DNA of 55,872 nt from Thermomucor indicae-seudaticae (Eukaryota > Mucoromycota > Mucoromycetes > Mucorales > Lichtheimiaceae): positions 1-55,872 of the forward strand of contig JSYX01000143.1 of assembly GCA_000787465.1 (NCBI GenBank), read 5' to 3'. Of this stretch, positions 1 through 12,721 are shown piece by piece. The notes under the pieces are model-generated. The model had not been told where the DNA came from. It saw nothing but the letters and a program-made list of their open reading frames with translations, and ran no database searches. Every line of letters begins with the position of its first letter. Positions within the stretch are counted from its first letter, which is position 1. The position numbers and the translations under genes were made by a program.

Positions 1-163
1 CAGAACTTGCAGGCATCGCGGATTCAGGGCCAGAAGCCTGCGTGGAATCACTAGGGAGAACGGGTCCAGGGCCAGAAGCAGGGCCAGAGGCTTCGCCAGA
101 AGCAGTAGAACGAGGCAAAGCCAAGTCGCGCGGCAATAGATCTTGTTTCTTGGACGGGTCCAT
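1..163 (-). CDS. Unknown protein, N-terminal fragment (cut by window edge)
   Basis: An open frame runs leftwards from an ATG at 163 to the window edge without a stop, giving about 54 residues. It starts MDPSKKQDLLPRDLALPRS and continues as a low-complexity stretch rich in Ala, Ser, Gly and Pro, with ASGPxSGP-like repeats. No domain is visible, so the function cannot be named. The start is preferred because it is the first ATG in a frame that stays open and has biased composition. It could instead be an internal exon or a chance ORF in repetitive DNA. Confidence 0.4.
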   Translation of the reverse strand, partial: MDPSKKQDLLPRDLALPRSTASGEASGPASGPGPVLPSDSTQASGPESAMPASS

Positions 164-925
164 GACAGTTTGACACGAGATAGGTACAAGGAACGTAGAG
201 GTTGGTGCGTAGCAGCAGCAGCCAACGTCTGCATTACTTTTATTACCAAAATTGAAAGCCAGATAGCTGGTCATTAATCATTACTGCATGGCAAGCTCAG
301 ACTGTGAAGTGCGCCTGAAGACAAGCTTCAGAAGACAGCACAGGTTTATATTGTTTGGACGTTCAACTGCGGCGCAATGCGGTCACATACTCCTGTGATG
401 GAGACACTTCCTTCAAGTAAGTGTCCAAATGTAGTACTGCTGACCTCAATAATCGTTGACCCCTTCTGACGGTTTTGAGTGCACGGTCCTGCGGGCTTCA
501 AACGGCGTTCTGTAGTTATTGTTTCTGACACTGCCGTTTTGTCCACCATTGCGGCTTTTACTGTTATTTTCGTATATATACGACTCCTGTTATTGGTTGT
601 TTGTGTACAATACAAGCAAGATTTATGTAAAGCAAAGAAACATGAGATGATCTTTTACTTGAGGCAGTATGGACGACATTGTCTACCGAACAGCCAGCCA
701 GGCGGTTGTTACTGTTTATACCGACCCCAAGACGAGGACTGTTTATTGATCCGTTCACTTAACTAGTCGTATTATAAATGAACGTCTGTTCCATTACCAT
801 TAATATACCAATTGAGCAGTCAACGTTCCGTCCCGCTATCCAGTCATTAAGTATTCGAGTAAATATGTATAGCCATTCATTATCGAAAACACTGTACAGG
901 GTTTATGGTTTTCTATATATTAGCA
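164..925. other. Intergenic, no gene assigned
   Basis: This gap lies between the upstream end of the fragment at 1-163 and the 3' end of the Naa25 gene. Several short open frames exist on both strands, including a 26-residue + ORF from 669 (starts MDDIVYRTASQAVV). None has a recognisable domain or a convincing splice structure. It presumably holds a promoter for the left gene and the 3' UTR of Naa25. Confidence 0.4.
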
Positions 926-3900
926 TCATTGCTGTAGCTTTAGAACACGTCGGTCGATTTCGGCTGCCAGATTCTTGGTCGATGCGCTCCAACTGTTTAC
1001 TATCGTTTGGAGCACATCAGCCAAATTCGTCTTTGAATCCTAACAAAATTGAGCGTTAAGTAGCATCCAGGTAACATGACTGTGACAGAAACCAAACCTT
1101 TTTAAAGTATTCGAGCGCAAAAGCGCTATTAAGCAGATTGCTGGCCATGTCCCTCTGTAGCTGCGAATTGAACAGATCAACTCCTTTGCGTACTGCAGTT
1201 TGAAGCTTTGACAACGTTTGCTTAATGGTCGATTGCAGTCGGGATAAACTGTCAAGCTAGAATTCTCTCAGTCAGTGAAAAGCCATCGCATAATTGAAGA
1301 AGACACGTTACTTACCAGTACGTCATTGTTTGCATTCTCAGCAGCTTTCCGTCTGGCATCTTTGCTTGTCAAGCTGAGTGCTCGATGGATCATTTCTATG
1401 AGCACAGAGCCATAGTTGAAAGCCTAAATGGATGTGCGCGTGAGTTTCGCGGTCGACTTTACAGTACCGGATTGTTTGTCACCTCTACTGCGATGGAAAC
1501 CGCATGGAAAACGTGCCATGACACTTCAGCACCGTCAAAGACTACGTCGGTAAATACTGCGACGAGCATTACTACTTTGGTGTGGAAATATCAAGGACAT
1601 ATCTTTGAACGCTTACATTCATTTTCCAGCGTTTTGCTTGCCGAGGTGAGGATTTCTGCAGCCTTCAAGGAATCTGAGGCCAAGGAGTTAGTGAGTGGTA
1701 AAGTCAACTTTATCTTGCAAGTAAGAGAACTCACTGGCTTTTCGTGATTCGGCGTCCTTGACCAGGACTAATGCCGAAGCGAGTTGCTTCACGTAGGTCG
1801 CTAGCGACAGCTCTTTTGCAGTTATCTGATATTCATGACGATTTTCAGAAAGATTATCCCCCATTCCCCTTGCATCCCCGCTTTCGTACCTCTTGGGCAG
1901 TTTCTGGTCGCTCAAGGAAAGAAGAGAACTTCTCAACCAAGGAATCCAATGATCCGCCTTTCGCATCGCAAACCGCGCTCAGAATACTCAAGATGTAAGA
2001 GAACGCTTGAAGCCATACTCTCTAGGTATGAACAATGAGACGATCAATTCTAAGCAAGAAGCGTGCGCAAACAAATCACTTTTCACTTACGCCCGTGCTT
2101 TTTGTTGCTTTGAACAATTCTTCGGCCCTTGGACTGCCTTCAGGATTGCAATTCAAGAACACTTTGAAATCTCGGTTATCCGATTCCGCGCTAATAGCAG
2201 CATCTGGTAATCCAATACAGATTAGCATAAATACCGGTTTGGTGGGCTTGCGCCGTGTGCGGCGGCTTTTTACCGTCAAACTTGAGCTTGGAGACATCAA
2301 GCTCTTGGAAGTACTGAACGGCGTATTTTGCTTGGAACGATGAGCGGAGAGCGTCGAGGCGTATCAATTCCACGTTTGTTATTGATTGCTGTAGGGATGA
2401 TTCCAGACGCCGTCGAAACTCGATAAACTCTTGTATCTGTAGCGAGTAGTTTTGCTCAGTATATTGCGGGGTACACCAATCTTTATATCACACAGATTAC
2501 CTTTGAAAATGTACCATATTGGTAAGCTTTGACAAGCATCTCGGGCGTCTTTTTTATTACACGTTAGTTAAAGCTTGTATAGTACATGATATTTCGCGTT
2601 ACTCACCTCGATCTCGTTACTCCTATAAATCATGAGAGATTCAGATAATACACTTTCGAGTTCCTCGGTGCAACCAAGAGAGATAAACCGATCCGTAAAA
2701 TAGTGTCTTTTTTGCTCTTCTTGTCAGGGCAGTTGTAGATATTCACGAAGGCCACAAACTTACGTCATGGTGTCATACTGAATTTGCTTAATATCCATGG
2801 TACGGAATATCTGCATCGGTCGCTTGTAGACACCTTTTTTTCTCTGACATAAGCAACCCCAATGGAACAATGCCTCATTCCCCTGTCCACTTACCCAGCA
2901 TAGCGTACAGTCTAACGAGCGTTAATTTGATATGGAAATTGTACATACTGCGAAGCAACGCTGTCTCTAGGAAGCATATTGCTTGTATCAACAGACTAGA
3001 CTGTTTGTGTGCGCGGTAAAGATCAAGTAGTACATGGCTTGAGAGCAAGACAAAATCATCACCGTACTGGTTCTCGGTTTTTTCTAGTCCCTCGCCTATA
3101 GAGCGACAGTCAACCAACTCATCCAAACTTTGATAGATATGAATTACTTACCCAAAGGAAGTGCGTCTTCGTACGAATGCCACAAGTCATTCACAAGCTT
3201 CAAACCCTCTTCTAGAGAAAGTTCAGAGTGTAAACCTAGGAACCGCTCGATTTTGCGGATATTGATGGTCTTCTGAACAGCCTTTATCCGGTCGGCCTGA
3301 TAATTGTGACATTAGCAATTCGCAAGTGACTACAGTTCGAGGTTTACCTTTTCTTGAGGCGTACCGATGGTCGCTTGCAGATCTTTAATGAAAGCCTCCT
3401 TCTCTGCGACATCGACACGTAAAAACGATACATAACTCTGTATGTCTTCAAAGCAGCATGCCTTGGAGCCAAACTGCGAAAAGTAAGAGACAATGTTGGC
3501 AAGCGCTCTGCTGTCGTCTTTAGAGAAAAGGCCATTCAGTTTTCTAGGGACGTCCTCGGATACATGCAAATATGTATATACCTCCTTTCTGCATTTTGCG
3601 CAAGCGATGATCCAGCTCCAACTCTGCCAGAAATGGACCTCGCTTCAAGACCGCAGCGTTCCGTGCAGACTCCTTCAAGTCTTTTACGAGCTGATACGCC
3701 TGCTCGACAATCACAGCACCAGAGGAGGAATCACCATCTGCCACCAGAGCCTCGACTGCGTCGAAATAGGCACGCCAGCTGATCCAGTCGTCTGAATTCT
3801 CTTGGCGCAGAGCTTGTTCGGATGACTTGAGGACTTCCGTCCACTTTTGATTAGCGAGAAGCAGTTCCGTCTTGATTTGTCGCACTTCGGGATCTCGCAG

Positions 3901-4792
3901 GGATTTTTGACCGAGTGGGGTATCCTGCAACAAGGCCAAAGCCTGCTCATTTTTCTTTTGGTCGAGTAGAATGAGAAGATAAAGTCTTATATGCTCCACT
4001 TCCTCGAGTCGTCCTTCCTCTTGGGCTTTGGCCATCATCCGTTCTGCAAGTGTATAAGACAGACTTGAATTTTTTCCCTTCAAACAGATCAATCTCTCTC
4101 TCAAACATGTATGTAACCCATTCTCTCTCTCTTACTTGTAGTGCCAGGGACATGATTGCCCAGAACAGATACTTGTTTTGCTTAAAGGTTCGATGCAACT
4201 TTAAGGCCGCTTGTTGTTGTCCCTTGTAATCGTCGTTGCGGACCATGGCCATAAACCAGTGGTTGCCAAACTCTTCGTTTTTCGGTTGCTGGTTCGCGGC
4301 GTTTTCGTATAGTTCTACCACAGCACTGTCTGTAGAAAGATTAAGAGACACGTACGCACACTGCCCAAGAACAACGTTCTTTTTTTTCTCTTACGTTCGC
4401 CGAGTTCACGGTAAGCCATAGTGATCGCTTGCAAAGTGGCATTGTCCGTCGGAACAGCTTCCTTGACTTGTTGACAAAGTATTCTTGCTTCATCGTCTTT
4501 GCCGGTTCTGATTAGTACAACGGCCTTGAGAGCCTATATACGAAAACCGCGTTTTCATGATTTCTGTGATTTCAAAGACAACATAGGGTGCTTCTTCTTA
4601 CCTTGATCAGCACCCAGTCCGGGTTCTTTTTTAAGAGCTTGTTGGCGAGCTGCAGAGCTTGTTTGTGCTGGCCGTCGTCAATGGCCTCTGTAAGCCTATA
4701 AAGTAAGCACCTCCCTCTTGTAAATGAAAGCACCTTAATTGCGTACCATACAGAGGTCGTAACTTCTTCTCCGTAATGTAGTCCAGCACCAT
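926..4792 (-). CDS. NAA25: NatB N-terminal acetyltransferase auxiliary subunit Naa25/Mdm20
   Basis: This is the TPR-rich, ribosome-anchoring subunit of NatB, which together with Naa20 acetylates N-termini of the Met-Asp/Glu/Asn/Gln type; tropomyosin is the classic actin-related target. Recognition comes from a chain of in-phase exons. The N-terminal ITEKKLRPLYEAIDDG and ALKAVVLIRTGKDDEA match the first TPRs. GNHWFMAMVRNDDYKGQQQ and FWAIMSLALQ are the family hallmark. LAERMMAKA, ALLRSMYNFHIKLTLVRLY and SDNRDFKVFLNCNPEG follow in the family order. The C-terminal helical part runs through exons near 1.9-0.95 kb and ends at a TGA at 926-928. The ATG at 4790-4792 is chosen because the next residues align with the family N-terminus. 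There are at least 14 introns of about 35-95 nt, most near 60. Nothing looks broken. The exact 3' exons are by-eye models. Confidence 0.9.
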
Positions 4793-5567
4793 TCTCTTCG
4801 GCTCTGAAACCAGAAACGCACGCGTTACTCTACCAAAAAAATTTGGCTCAGCTCTTCCCAACGTTCGGAAAGGCTACCACTCAGATACATGTATGCATTG
4901 TTGCTCTGCTTATGCTTATATTGAGCTCTCAGGAACCTATGACAGAGGCTGCGTAACTCATAAACATGGATGACAGCTTTGAAGTTCTATGGTCTTTGAA
5001 AGAAGCGGTAGTTATTACAGCAGCTGCCAAGGCAAAAAAATCAGGACCATCTTGCCAGACTACAATCAGTACGCAATAACCGGTCATCAGTTGATGCTTT
5101 CCAGGCGGGCACACAGTAAAACCTCTGTAGCATAAACATAACGGAAAATAGTGGCTTTCTGAGAAGCTTGTTTATTGAACAGTATCAATGCTATACACAA
5201 AGCATGTTCTTCATATGTTAATTAATTATACCTGTATCCGCGACCATTAGACGTGGTCTTATCCGGTCATAAAGCCGTGTAGTCGGCATCCTTACTGGCG
5301 CGTTTGACGTCCACTCGGATGATTATTTTTTTTCCACATCTGTACTCGCAGAGACTTCCCACATGGCGTCTCAATTGATTAAGTTTCGTATAAAGTATGT
5401 ATGACCGGTTGCTACCCCTTGTATAACACTTCGCCTTCGCTCATATGCACTGCAATTGAGCAAAGGTGGACATGTGACTTTCTCACGACACTGTTTGTTT
5501 CATCACTGCGTAACGACGTGCCCTGTCAAAGGCCTTTACGTTCCAGACCCCACATTGATACAGTCTT
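4793..5567. other. Upstream region of the Naa25 gene, no gene seen
   Basis: The first part should contain the Naa25 promoter and possibly a 5' UTR intron, since a TTTCAG acceptor-like site lies just upstream of the ATG. A 61-residue minus ORF at 4929-5114 has no recognisable features. No repeats or RNA genes were noticed. Confidence 0.35.
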
Positions 5568-6139
5568 TTAGCAAATGAATGGCGCATGTTTGTAAGAATT
5601 TGGCGCACTCTGTCGTGTTAAATTTCTACAAACATATGCTGGTGGGAACAAAAAAGGGGCATGGGCGCTAGTCCTGAAAAGGAGAGCGCCACCGGCTATA
5701 AAAGCAGCTGCTCGTTCTTCCTTCTCTTTCTCTTTCTTTTCTTCTTGGCTCACAACGATACCTGCGGGTAGGCCATGCGTACCCGCCAGTTTATGACTAG
5801 GCATGCTCTGGATATATTGGTACCAGCTTCGAACAGCAAAAGGTCGTCTGGCCTTGTAGATCTGAACAACCGAGCCCTTCAACATCGTTCCGCAGCTTGG
5901 CCTGGCCTGATACATACATATGCGTTATTCCTGTAAGGATGCACGCCGTGGTTTCACTCACAGTCGATCAAGGAAGGTAAGCATTCAATTGTTCTCATTT
6001 TACCACTTCTCCAGGTATCGGCCCTCCCAAGCTGCAACTTATAGAACGCGGCTATTGCATTTTCATGCACACTTTTGGCTAGGTTTTCCATCTTATGCCA
6101 CCACCGTAGGTACGACTTGGACTGGCGTTCGCGCGACAT
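5568..6139 (-). CDS. Unassigned possible protein-coding gene
   Basis: A minus-strand ATG at 6137-6139 opens about 46 codons (starts MSRERQSKSYLRWWHKMENL), ending at a good donor (GTAAAATG near 6001). A TTACAG acceptor near 5930 leads into two overlapping open frames. The longer contains GSVVQIYKARRPFAVRSWYQ and stops at 5568; the phase-compatible one stops near 5800. The composition (Trp, Arg, Lys, with basic and aromatic helices) looks like protein. The phases fit only one of the frames, so the 3' exon is uncertain. No family is recognised, and a decayed gene is equally possible. Confidence 0.3.
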
Positions 6140-6615
6140 GGTACAATGGAAGCCCCGCTTTTTCTAGGGGACAGGACATTCCAAAGTAACAACCAAGTGA
6201 TGACGGTGCTTACTTTCATTTACGGATCGTTTCCGTGGTGCACAATGCTTGTGGATGGTCACTACATGATACTTGCGCTAATTTTAACCCTGAAAAAAGC
6301 ATCTAAACTCGGCAGGTTGCCGCTTTTCATGGCAGCGCCCTTTCCATGAAGAGCGTCATATGTCTTGTGTTCAGGGTTATTGTTGAAGAAACCTTCATCG
6401 CTCAGTTGCTGAACGACCACTGCGATCCGCAAGCAAAATTATTCGTCTTACCAGAGTTCGAAATCATAAGAGTTTAGTAATAGATGGTAAGGATGCAAGC
6501 ACAATTATATAGCGCATGGGGTTATATGGTTGAAAGTTTTGCTTGAATTACAAATAGATATCCAGGACGAGAGGGGAGTAAAGTCTCTTCTTTCTGTTGA
6601 CTGGTTGATTGATAA
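6140..6615. other. Intergenic, 3' flank of the phospholipase D gene
   Basis: This stretch lies downstream of the PLD stop codon and upstream of the unassigned minus ORF. Only short AT-rich open frames are present, such as the + ORF at 6146-6349, with no domain and no supporting context. Confidence 0.35.
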
Positions 6616-9600
6616 TTATGTGAAGATCACCATGGGGACCACGGTTTCTCGGATAGACGAGCCGAGCATGTTTTCGTCTTTCAGGTAATCGAGCGGAAAC
6701 ATGACCAAATGACCTCTGACTTGGCTCAGTCGCGCGGCAATTTCTTTTGCAGACAATTGCGTATTGTGCATTACGTGGCCATGGGGAGTTTTTGTGGCAT
6801 CAGGTACAAACTGTCGATGCTGTTCGAATGTATGAACTGTGTCATCCGGCACACAGTGGAATAATTCACGGTATATAAGGCTGTTGGCTTCAGCCGTTTT
6901 TCTCCAGATATCGTAATAGCAATGATCAGAAAGGGGATCAAGGACTGCGGCAGCCTGAAGAGCCAAGTGCTCCATTTCGGTACGCTTAGACCTTCGGTCA
7001 CTGTCCAGTACTTGATCTGGGCGGTTTGCTTCAATGGCTTGAATCAGCTCTTCGCTTGAGCCCACTTGGTCGAGTCGGCTTGAGGAGAAGGATGTGGACA
7101 TGGCTGTCGCGGTTTTCATATCTGCATCTGGTTTCATCAAAGAAGACCAGTCTTCAAAATCTAGTAGACCAAGATGTTCCCTCCAGAGCTGCATTCTTAA
7201 CGAATGGGCAAACTTGGCCGCCTTGTACTATAACATACAGTCAGTGCGGTTGATGGCAAAGAACCAAAAATAGCAGAACTCACTTCTTTGCCGTCCAGAT
7301 AAGAAGGGACCATCTCGGTATCTTCGATCAACATAGCCACTTCAGAGTCTCGATTGCCGAGCATTGATCTACAGTAAACAATCGAGAATTAGCAACAAAC
7401 GCTATACACCTATCACACGTTTGCTTACCTGTCGTTGACGTTGGCTACGTTGAATACAATGCCTTCGTTTTAATCATCATGCCAGTATAAATTTTCGTAT
7501 TCTTGAGCTTACCTGATCCGATCAGTACGATACGATCATCAACAATCAGTAGCTTATCGTGGATATATATAAGCTCGCTGACAAAATGTTCGCGTTCTTC
7601 GGCCTCGCCAATCGTCGTCCCGTTAGTGCCGCTCACGCTTGAAGGACTATCACGAGGACTGCCACTACCCTGACCAGTGCTTGAGCTGTCGCCAGGACAC
7701 TCGTCTGCAGTGGCCTTTTGATGTTCTTCATCATGGAATGCAGCACCACTGTCAGTCTTTTGTTGTTTTCCATAATCTCGAGAAGTTCGCGCTTGATTGT
7801 TGTTGACCTTCTTGGTGGTAGGAACCAAACAATCCCAATTACGGAGACTGTACCACCCAATGTAATCTTCAGGGTTGATTCCAGCTTCTTGCAGTTTCTC
7901 TATAATAGAGTTACCGCCTCTTGATATAGATACGTATTCAAAATGCATAACGTTTCTGAGAAATCAAACATAAATCTTCATATATACTACCTGTGTTTTT
8001 TTGCGTGGGACTTACCGGGCAGAATAGGCTTCACTGGAAGCCAAGTCGCCTTCGAAAGCAGGTATTAAGGGGATTAGGATGAAGATTTTGAACTTTTCAC
8101 CTTTGGCGTGAGCTTGTTTAATACGCTCGACCATCGCTTGTGCGATTTTGTTGCGCAAGATTTTATCCTGCTGCGTTGTGGCACTGACTAAACAGTTCTC
8201 CTATTATTAACATGGCAAGTAAAAAAAAAGAAAGCGTACTTACTAAAGAACTGGTTTTCTATGTAAACAAAGTGCTTGGCTTTGGATATGCATTCCATAT
8301 AGGCATTATAAATAGAGTGCTTCAAATTTCTTTGTCAAGTCATCTGTCAAAACATCGTCCTTGTTTTTCTCTCGTGTGCGCTTACTTCTCGTTCAATACC
8401 CGAACTCCATTGGGCTGAGCTTCGCAGTAGTTGAACTCGACAAGAGCCTCTAAACTTGCTTTCGTCTCGGGCAGCCACATATTCGCCTTTAGGCATCAAA
8501 AAGGGCACTGTTGTACGATGCATGCCTTTGTTTGACTTTAAAAAGTTCCAGCGCTGGATAAAATGACGTGCAATGTCGCGCGCTATGGGCCCAACCTAGT
8601 ACAAGACTTAGGACACTCCCCTGTCGTTATTTATACAACTAGCTTACGACACCAATGGTAACGTCATGCCACGGCATTCTGGGTGTCACCTCTCTGTCGA
8701 CAAGGGTACGATCGTGCTGGACCACTTTTTAGAAATGAAACGCGTGGTCAGTATTATGTTCATGGTCGGATAAAGTCGAAAAAGATACCATCAGCAAAGT
8801 CTTTCACGCGTGGATTTGAATAGTCTTGGCCAGGAAACATAACATAGTCATGACCCAGCGCAGGATGATCAACCAATTTGTGCTCGTGTGTGTCCCATCG
8901 ACTGCATAAATATTATCTATCAGTTTAATGCTACATACGATTCTTATAGATGCTGAACTCACCCATAGCACAAATCCAATCCTCCGATGAACGCTAGGCG
9001 GTTGTCTACAATTACCATTTTCTGGAGACTGTTTAGTAAGTTCGCTATACTTTATTAGCCAATGCTGCCTACGGTACCTCATGATGCGACCAGAATAAGA
9101 CAGTATTGTCGATGGATCGATGGTCAGGATGCCGTTGGACTAGAAACACGTAGCATAAGTAAGGTTTGATATTATTATCAGAGACGTTGGTTGCTTACCA
9201 ATAATATTTGGATGCAAACTTTGAAGCCAGCGCTTGGTATGAGCCGAGTCAATCGTGAGAGCTACCTGCATTTCCTTGTACACTATGATATAAATCATGA
9301 CACCTTCGCGTGCCTTCCTTTGCAGTAGCCTATCAATACGAAAGTCTTCATTCTTTTCTGGAGGCCGTCGAAGGTACTATCCGCAAAAAGAATGTACTTT
9401 AGCTTCAATGAGGTAACAGCCAATACATAATCAAGGTTTTTTATACATACCAATTCAGGTGATAACCACCAATCTGCAATATAAATCTCTGACTTGGCCG
9501 ACAAAATGGCTTCTGCAACTGCGTTAAAGTGATCTGTGAAACGAGCCCATTATTACTACTATCTTTTCATTTTTGTAGTCGTTCCATAGCACTTGATTTA

Positions 9601-11520
9601 CCTTCGCCGTCCACGAACCATTTCACTTTGGCACGATGTCGGATAGGAGCAAAGGATCCGAACCGATGATTCTTAACCCAAGGACTTTCTTGTTGCACTT
9701 TTTTGATACTCTTCATCCATTCGTCAACCTGTCTCCTGCTTCCCTTGATTGTGATTCGGCGGAACTTGTTTTCCAGGATGATATGGTGATGGTATCGACC
9801 TAGTAGTCCCGGTGTCTTGTCTGTTACATAAAAGCTCTTATCCAACAGAAACACATCCGTTGGAGAAGTCGAAGCGATATCCTCGCAAAAAGCGATGTAC
9901 CTGTATATACGCAAACTGTTAAACATACAGGGCCCTGCAGAGACAAGTATGTCATAGATAATAGACACTTGCGAATCTCGCAAAATAACCCATTCTTTCG
10001 TCCACCCTTGCCTTCGTAGCAAGTGGCAAAACCAGGGAGTGACATAACGCACACGGTTTTCCAAATACCCTTCTTTGCCTTTCCAGCCCATATCCTGCAC
10101 TATACTGACGGCTGAAATCTCAAGGAACTCGCAAATATCATAACTAACCAACATGTGAGCTCTTTGGAGCAGCTCGTGCAAGTAATTGGTTAATGCAATT
10201 CGTCTGTTCAATGCAACTTCCTTTTCTTTTTCCTTGTCGCGGTCCTCTTCATTGTGTATACCGATCGTTGTCTTTGCTGTCTCGATCAAGCTTTTGAGCT
10301 GACTGGGGAAGCTTGGTGGTTCAGGTACATTAGCCGATAACCTTGATTTGAGTTTTAATGCATAATGGAGGCTCATAAAGTCCGCAATCGTCCTTCGAAT
10401 AACCCATTTGATGTCCCCATATTGAAGTTCGATACGAAACACAAGATGATTGATGTTGTAATAATTAATCAACTCGGAATCTGTCACGGCAACCTTTTGT
10501 TGATGCCCTCAGTAAATAACTTTTTATCGCGGCTAGTAACCCATCCCACTTACCGATAGAAAGGGTAGCAGAATGGGAGGCTTGAAAGAGAAGAGGAAAA
10601 ATTGAGGTTACAACGTGCTAGAAAAAGGGGAAAGCACATCTTACCAATCTGCGTCCGCGCTCATCTGTTGACAGCGCAATAAATGGCGGTTCAAAAACCG
10701 GTTGGCAATAGGGGGCTAAAGATCTGTTTGAAACATCGAAAACTTGCCGAGGATGGGCAGGCAAGCTGTGCAAGTTTGAGATCAGACGAATCTTGTCGAG
10801 TGTTTTGCCCCATTGAAGGCGTGCATGATGACGCTCCGGTCTTTGCTCAGACCCTTCATCATCCGCTGCAGTAGTGTCCATCCAGGCAACAGGACGTGGC
10901 TCAGTTAATATCTTGCTTTGTTCATTCTGCTCCGCCTCTGGATGAAAAGGCTTCTGAAAGTAATTTTGGCCTTCGGCTTCGCCGCCTTGAGACGGCTGTC
11001 GAGTCCTTTCCAGATCGTCAGTAGAAGGCAACGCATCCTCAGTGTCCTCGTTTCGCACCGGGTGCAATTCGTGGGCTTCTTCTTTCCCAACGTCGTCCGC
11101 ATTTTCTGATTGGCTGGATAAATCCACTTCGTGTCGTTTAGCTGCTGCTGTTGCTGCTGCTGCTGGACGCCTACTGCCATGGTGTAAGCGAAGGATATCC
11201 AGACTTCCGCCGTCGGAGCCCATGGACGACAATCGCTCCCTGACACGATGCCACTGTGCTCTCGGATCGAATGGTTGCGAGGATGTGCTTACGGGTTGGT
11301 GTCGTCTGGTATGTCGCGAAACGCCATTGGGGGGTTGTCTGCTTTCTGGTGACACCGGGGACATGAGATTATCGTCATCACCGACTATACCGTTGTTGTC
11401 GCCATTGACTTGTCGCTGGTTCCCAATGTGGCTCTCCGAGTTAATCGCTGCAGCTGCGTTGGTTTGCAGCTTCCCTTTTTGCGCAAAATAGTCGGCCGTG
11501 TCGCGAATAGGTGTCGACAT
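6616..11520 (-). CDS. SPO14: Phospholipase D with PX, PH and two HKD motifs (Spo14/PLD1 type)
   Basis: The enzyme hydrolyses phosphatidylcholine to phosphatidic acid and choline at membranes; in yeast the homologue serves sporulation and secretion. Exons in order: a disordered, Ser/Gln-rich N-terminus (from [19 protein letters not shown] 11518-11520, alternative ATG at 11553), a 27-nt microexon (10554-10580), a PX domain (about 10.5-10.1 kb, LFxIELxYGDIKW type), a PH domain (about 10.05-9.7 kb, [11 protein letters not shown]), and the PLD core. The core contains [18 protein letters not shown], catalytic motif 1 HHEKMVIVD (H-x-K-x4-D, about 9.0 kb), [15 protein letters not shown], and motif 2 [11 protein letters not shown] (about 7.55 kb), followed by [17 protein letters not shown]. 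The C-terminus [13 protein letters not shown]...VVPMVIFT matches the family end. A low-complexity insert (Ser/Gly/Asp rich) sits just before motif 2. All catalytic residues are present, so it should be active. Confidence 0.93.
7429..7444 (-). other. 16-nt microexon in PLD catalytic motif 2
   Basis: To read GSANVNDRSMLG after HxKx4D, the two flanking exons must be joined through a 16-nt exon with an acceptor (CAACGTAG) on one side and a donor (GTAAGCAAA) on the other. It contributes the ANVND part, with phase 1 in and phase 0 of the next codon restored after two bases. Without it the reading frame breaks, which supports the call. Confidence 0.75.
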
Positions 11521-12721
11521 GGCAGGACTACTACAAGAGGGAAAGGGAAACACGAGCTATCCGGATGGCTAAAAGGAAAATGCGGAATTTATTGCTCCTT
11601 TAACAGTAAGCACACAATAACTGCCGCGGACAAAAGCATTCAGTAAAACAGAATGCTATATTCCTTTCTTGTACAGTACAGTACAATACAATGTCACGCT
11701 TATTTACCGCAAACAAGCTTTTGCAGCATTGTTGCTCTTTGAGCACTTGACTAGCACGCTGTACTCTTTGCCAGACAGAAAGAGGGAGAACAGTATACTA
11801 AGTGCTTCTACTGTCGTACATTAGATAATCTGTAGTACCAGATAGATTGCTCCGATAAAACACTCAAATATCCGATATTGAACACAATAGGGTACGATTA
11901 GCAACCAACATAATCATCGAGAAAACTGCAGCATATTGTAATTCGTCGGGTCGTCGGACCAACAAAGCCCGATGCCTTAAACGAAAACAGAGTGGTGCTA
12001 CGATTGAAAAGGAGTTCTGTCAGAGAAGTGCGTTACTTGAGTTGACACGTCAACCAGCAGAGATTACGAGTCGAGTCAAGCCGAGTCAAATTTGCCCTTA
12101 CTCGAACTCGACTCGAACGTCAGAATAGACGTAGTCATAGTCCTAGGCCTGTACCTGGAGGTCATTAAAGTAATTTGGTTTCCTGCAAACCTCAGTTAGC
12201 GATTACTTTCAGTGGGCTGCGGAAGGGGTATTAGTTCTCTATCCGCGGTTTATTCACGGGAAAACAGAGAGAATTCACTGTTTCGTGTCTGCGCCAAGCG
12301 TGGTCCTAAACCTTCGCTACGCGACGTTACATCGGCTGGCCTTTTAACGCCTAGTGAGTCATATATTCATCACAAGAGAAAAACTTTGCCCCAGTACTCT
12401 TGTCCTAAATCAGCCCCTTTGTCTGGACTTCTCATTCCCAAACAAAAGTCCTAAGATGGTGTCTCCAACCGACGTTTAATATCGAGGTAAAACAGCTTCT
12501 CGTTGGTACAGAGTGCCAGCGCTCTCCTTTCCCGCCAGTGAATTTCAGGCCAGCACAAAGCCTGCTTTTGTACGCGCAAAACTCCTGGCTGCAAACCTTC
12601 AAAACCTGTACGCTACATATCTAGGCAGTCGTAAGCAGTCAAAGCGAAAAAGGGAGCTGGCAGCAGACAGGCTAAACCCAAACTTCTGTTGCAACCGACT
12701 GCGTGCTCTTCATTGAACGGA
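11521..12721. promoter_or_regulatory. Intergenic region between divergent PLD and NELF-C/D genes
   Basis: These 1.2 kb separate the start codons of two genes pointing away from each other, so both promoters should lie here. No clear TATA box or repeat was recognised, and the short ORFs (for example + 12212-12454) have no domain. The NELF-C/D 5' exon is uncertain, so part of this region could be an untranslated exon. Confidence 0.4.
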
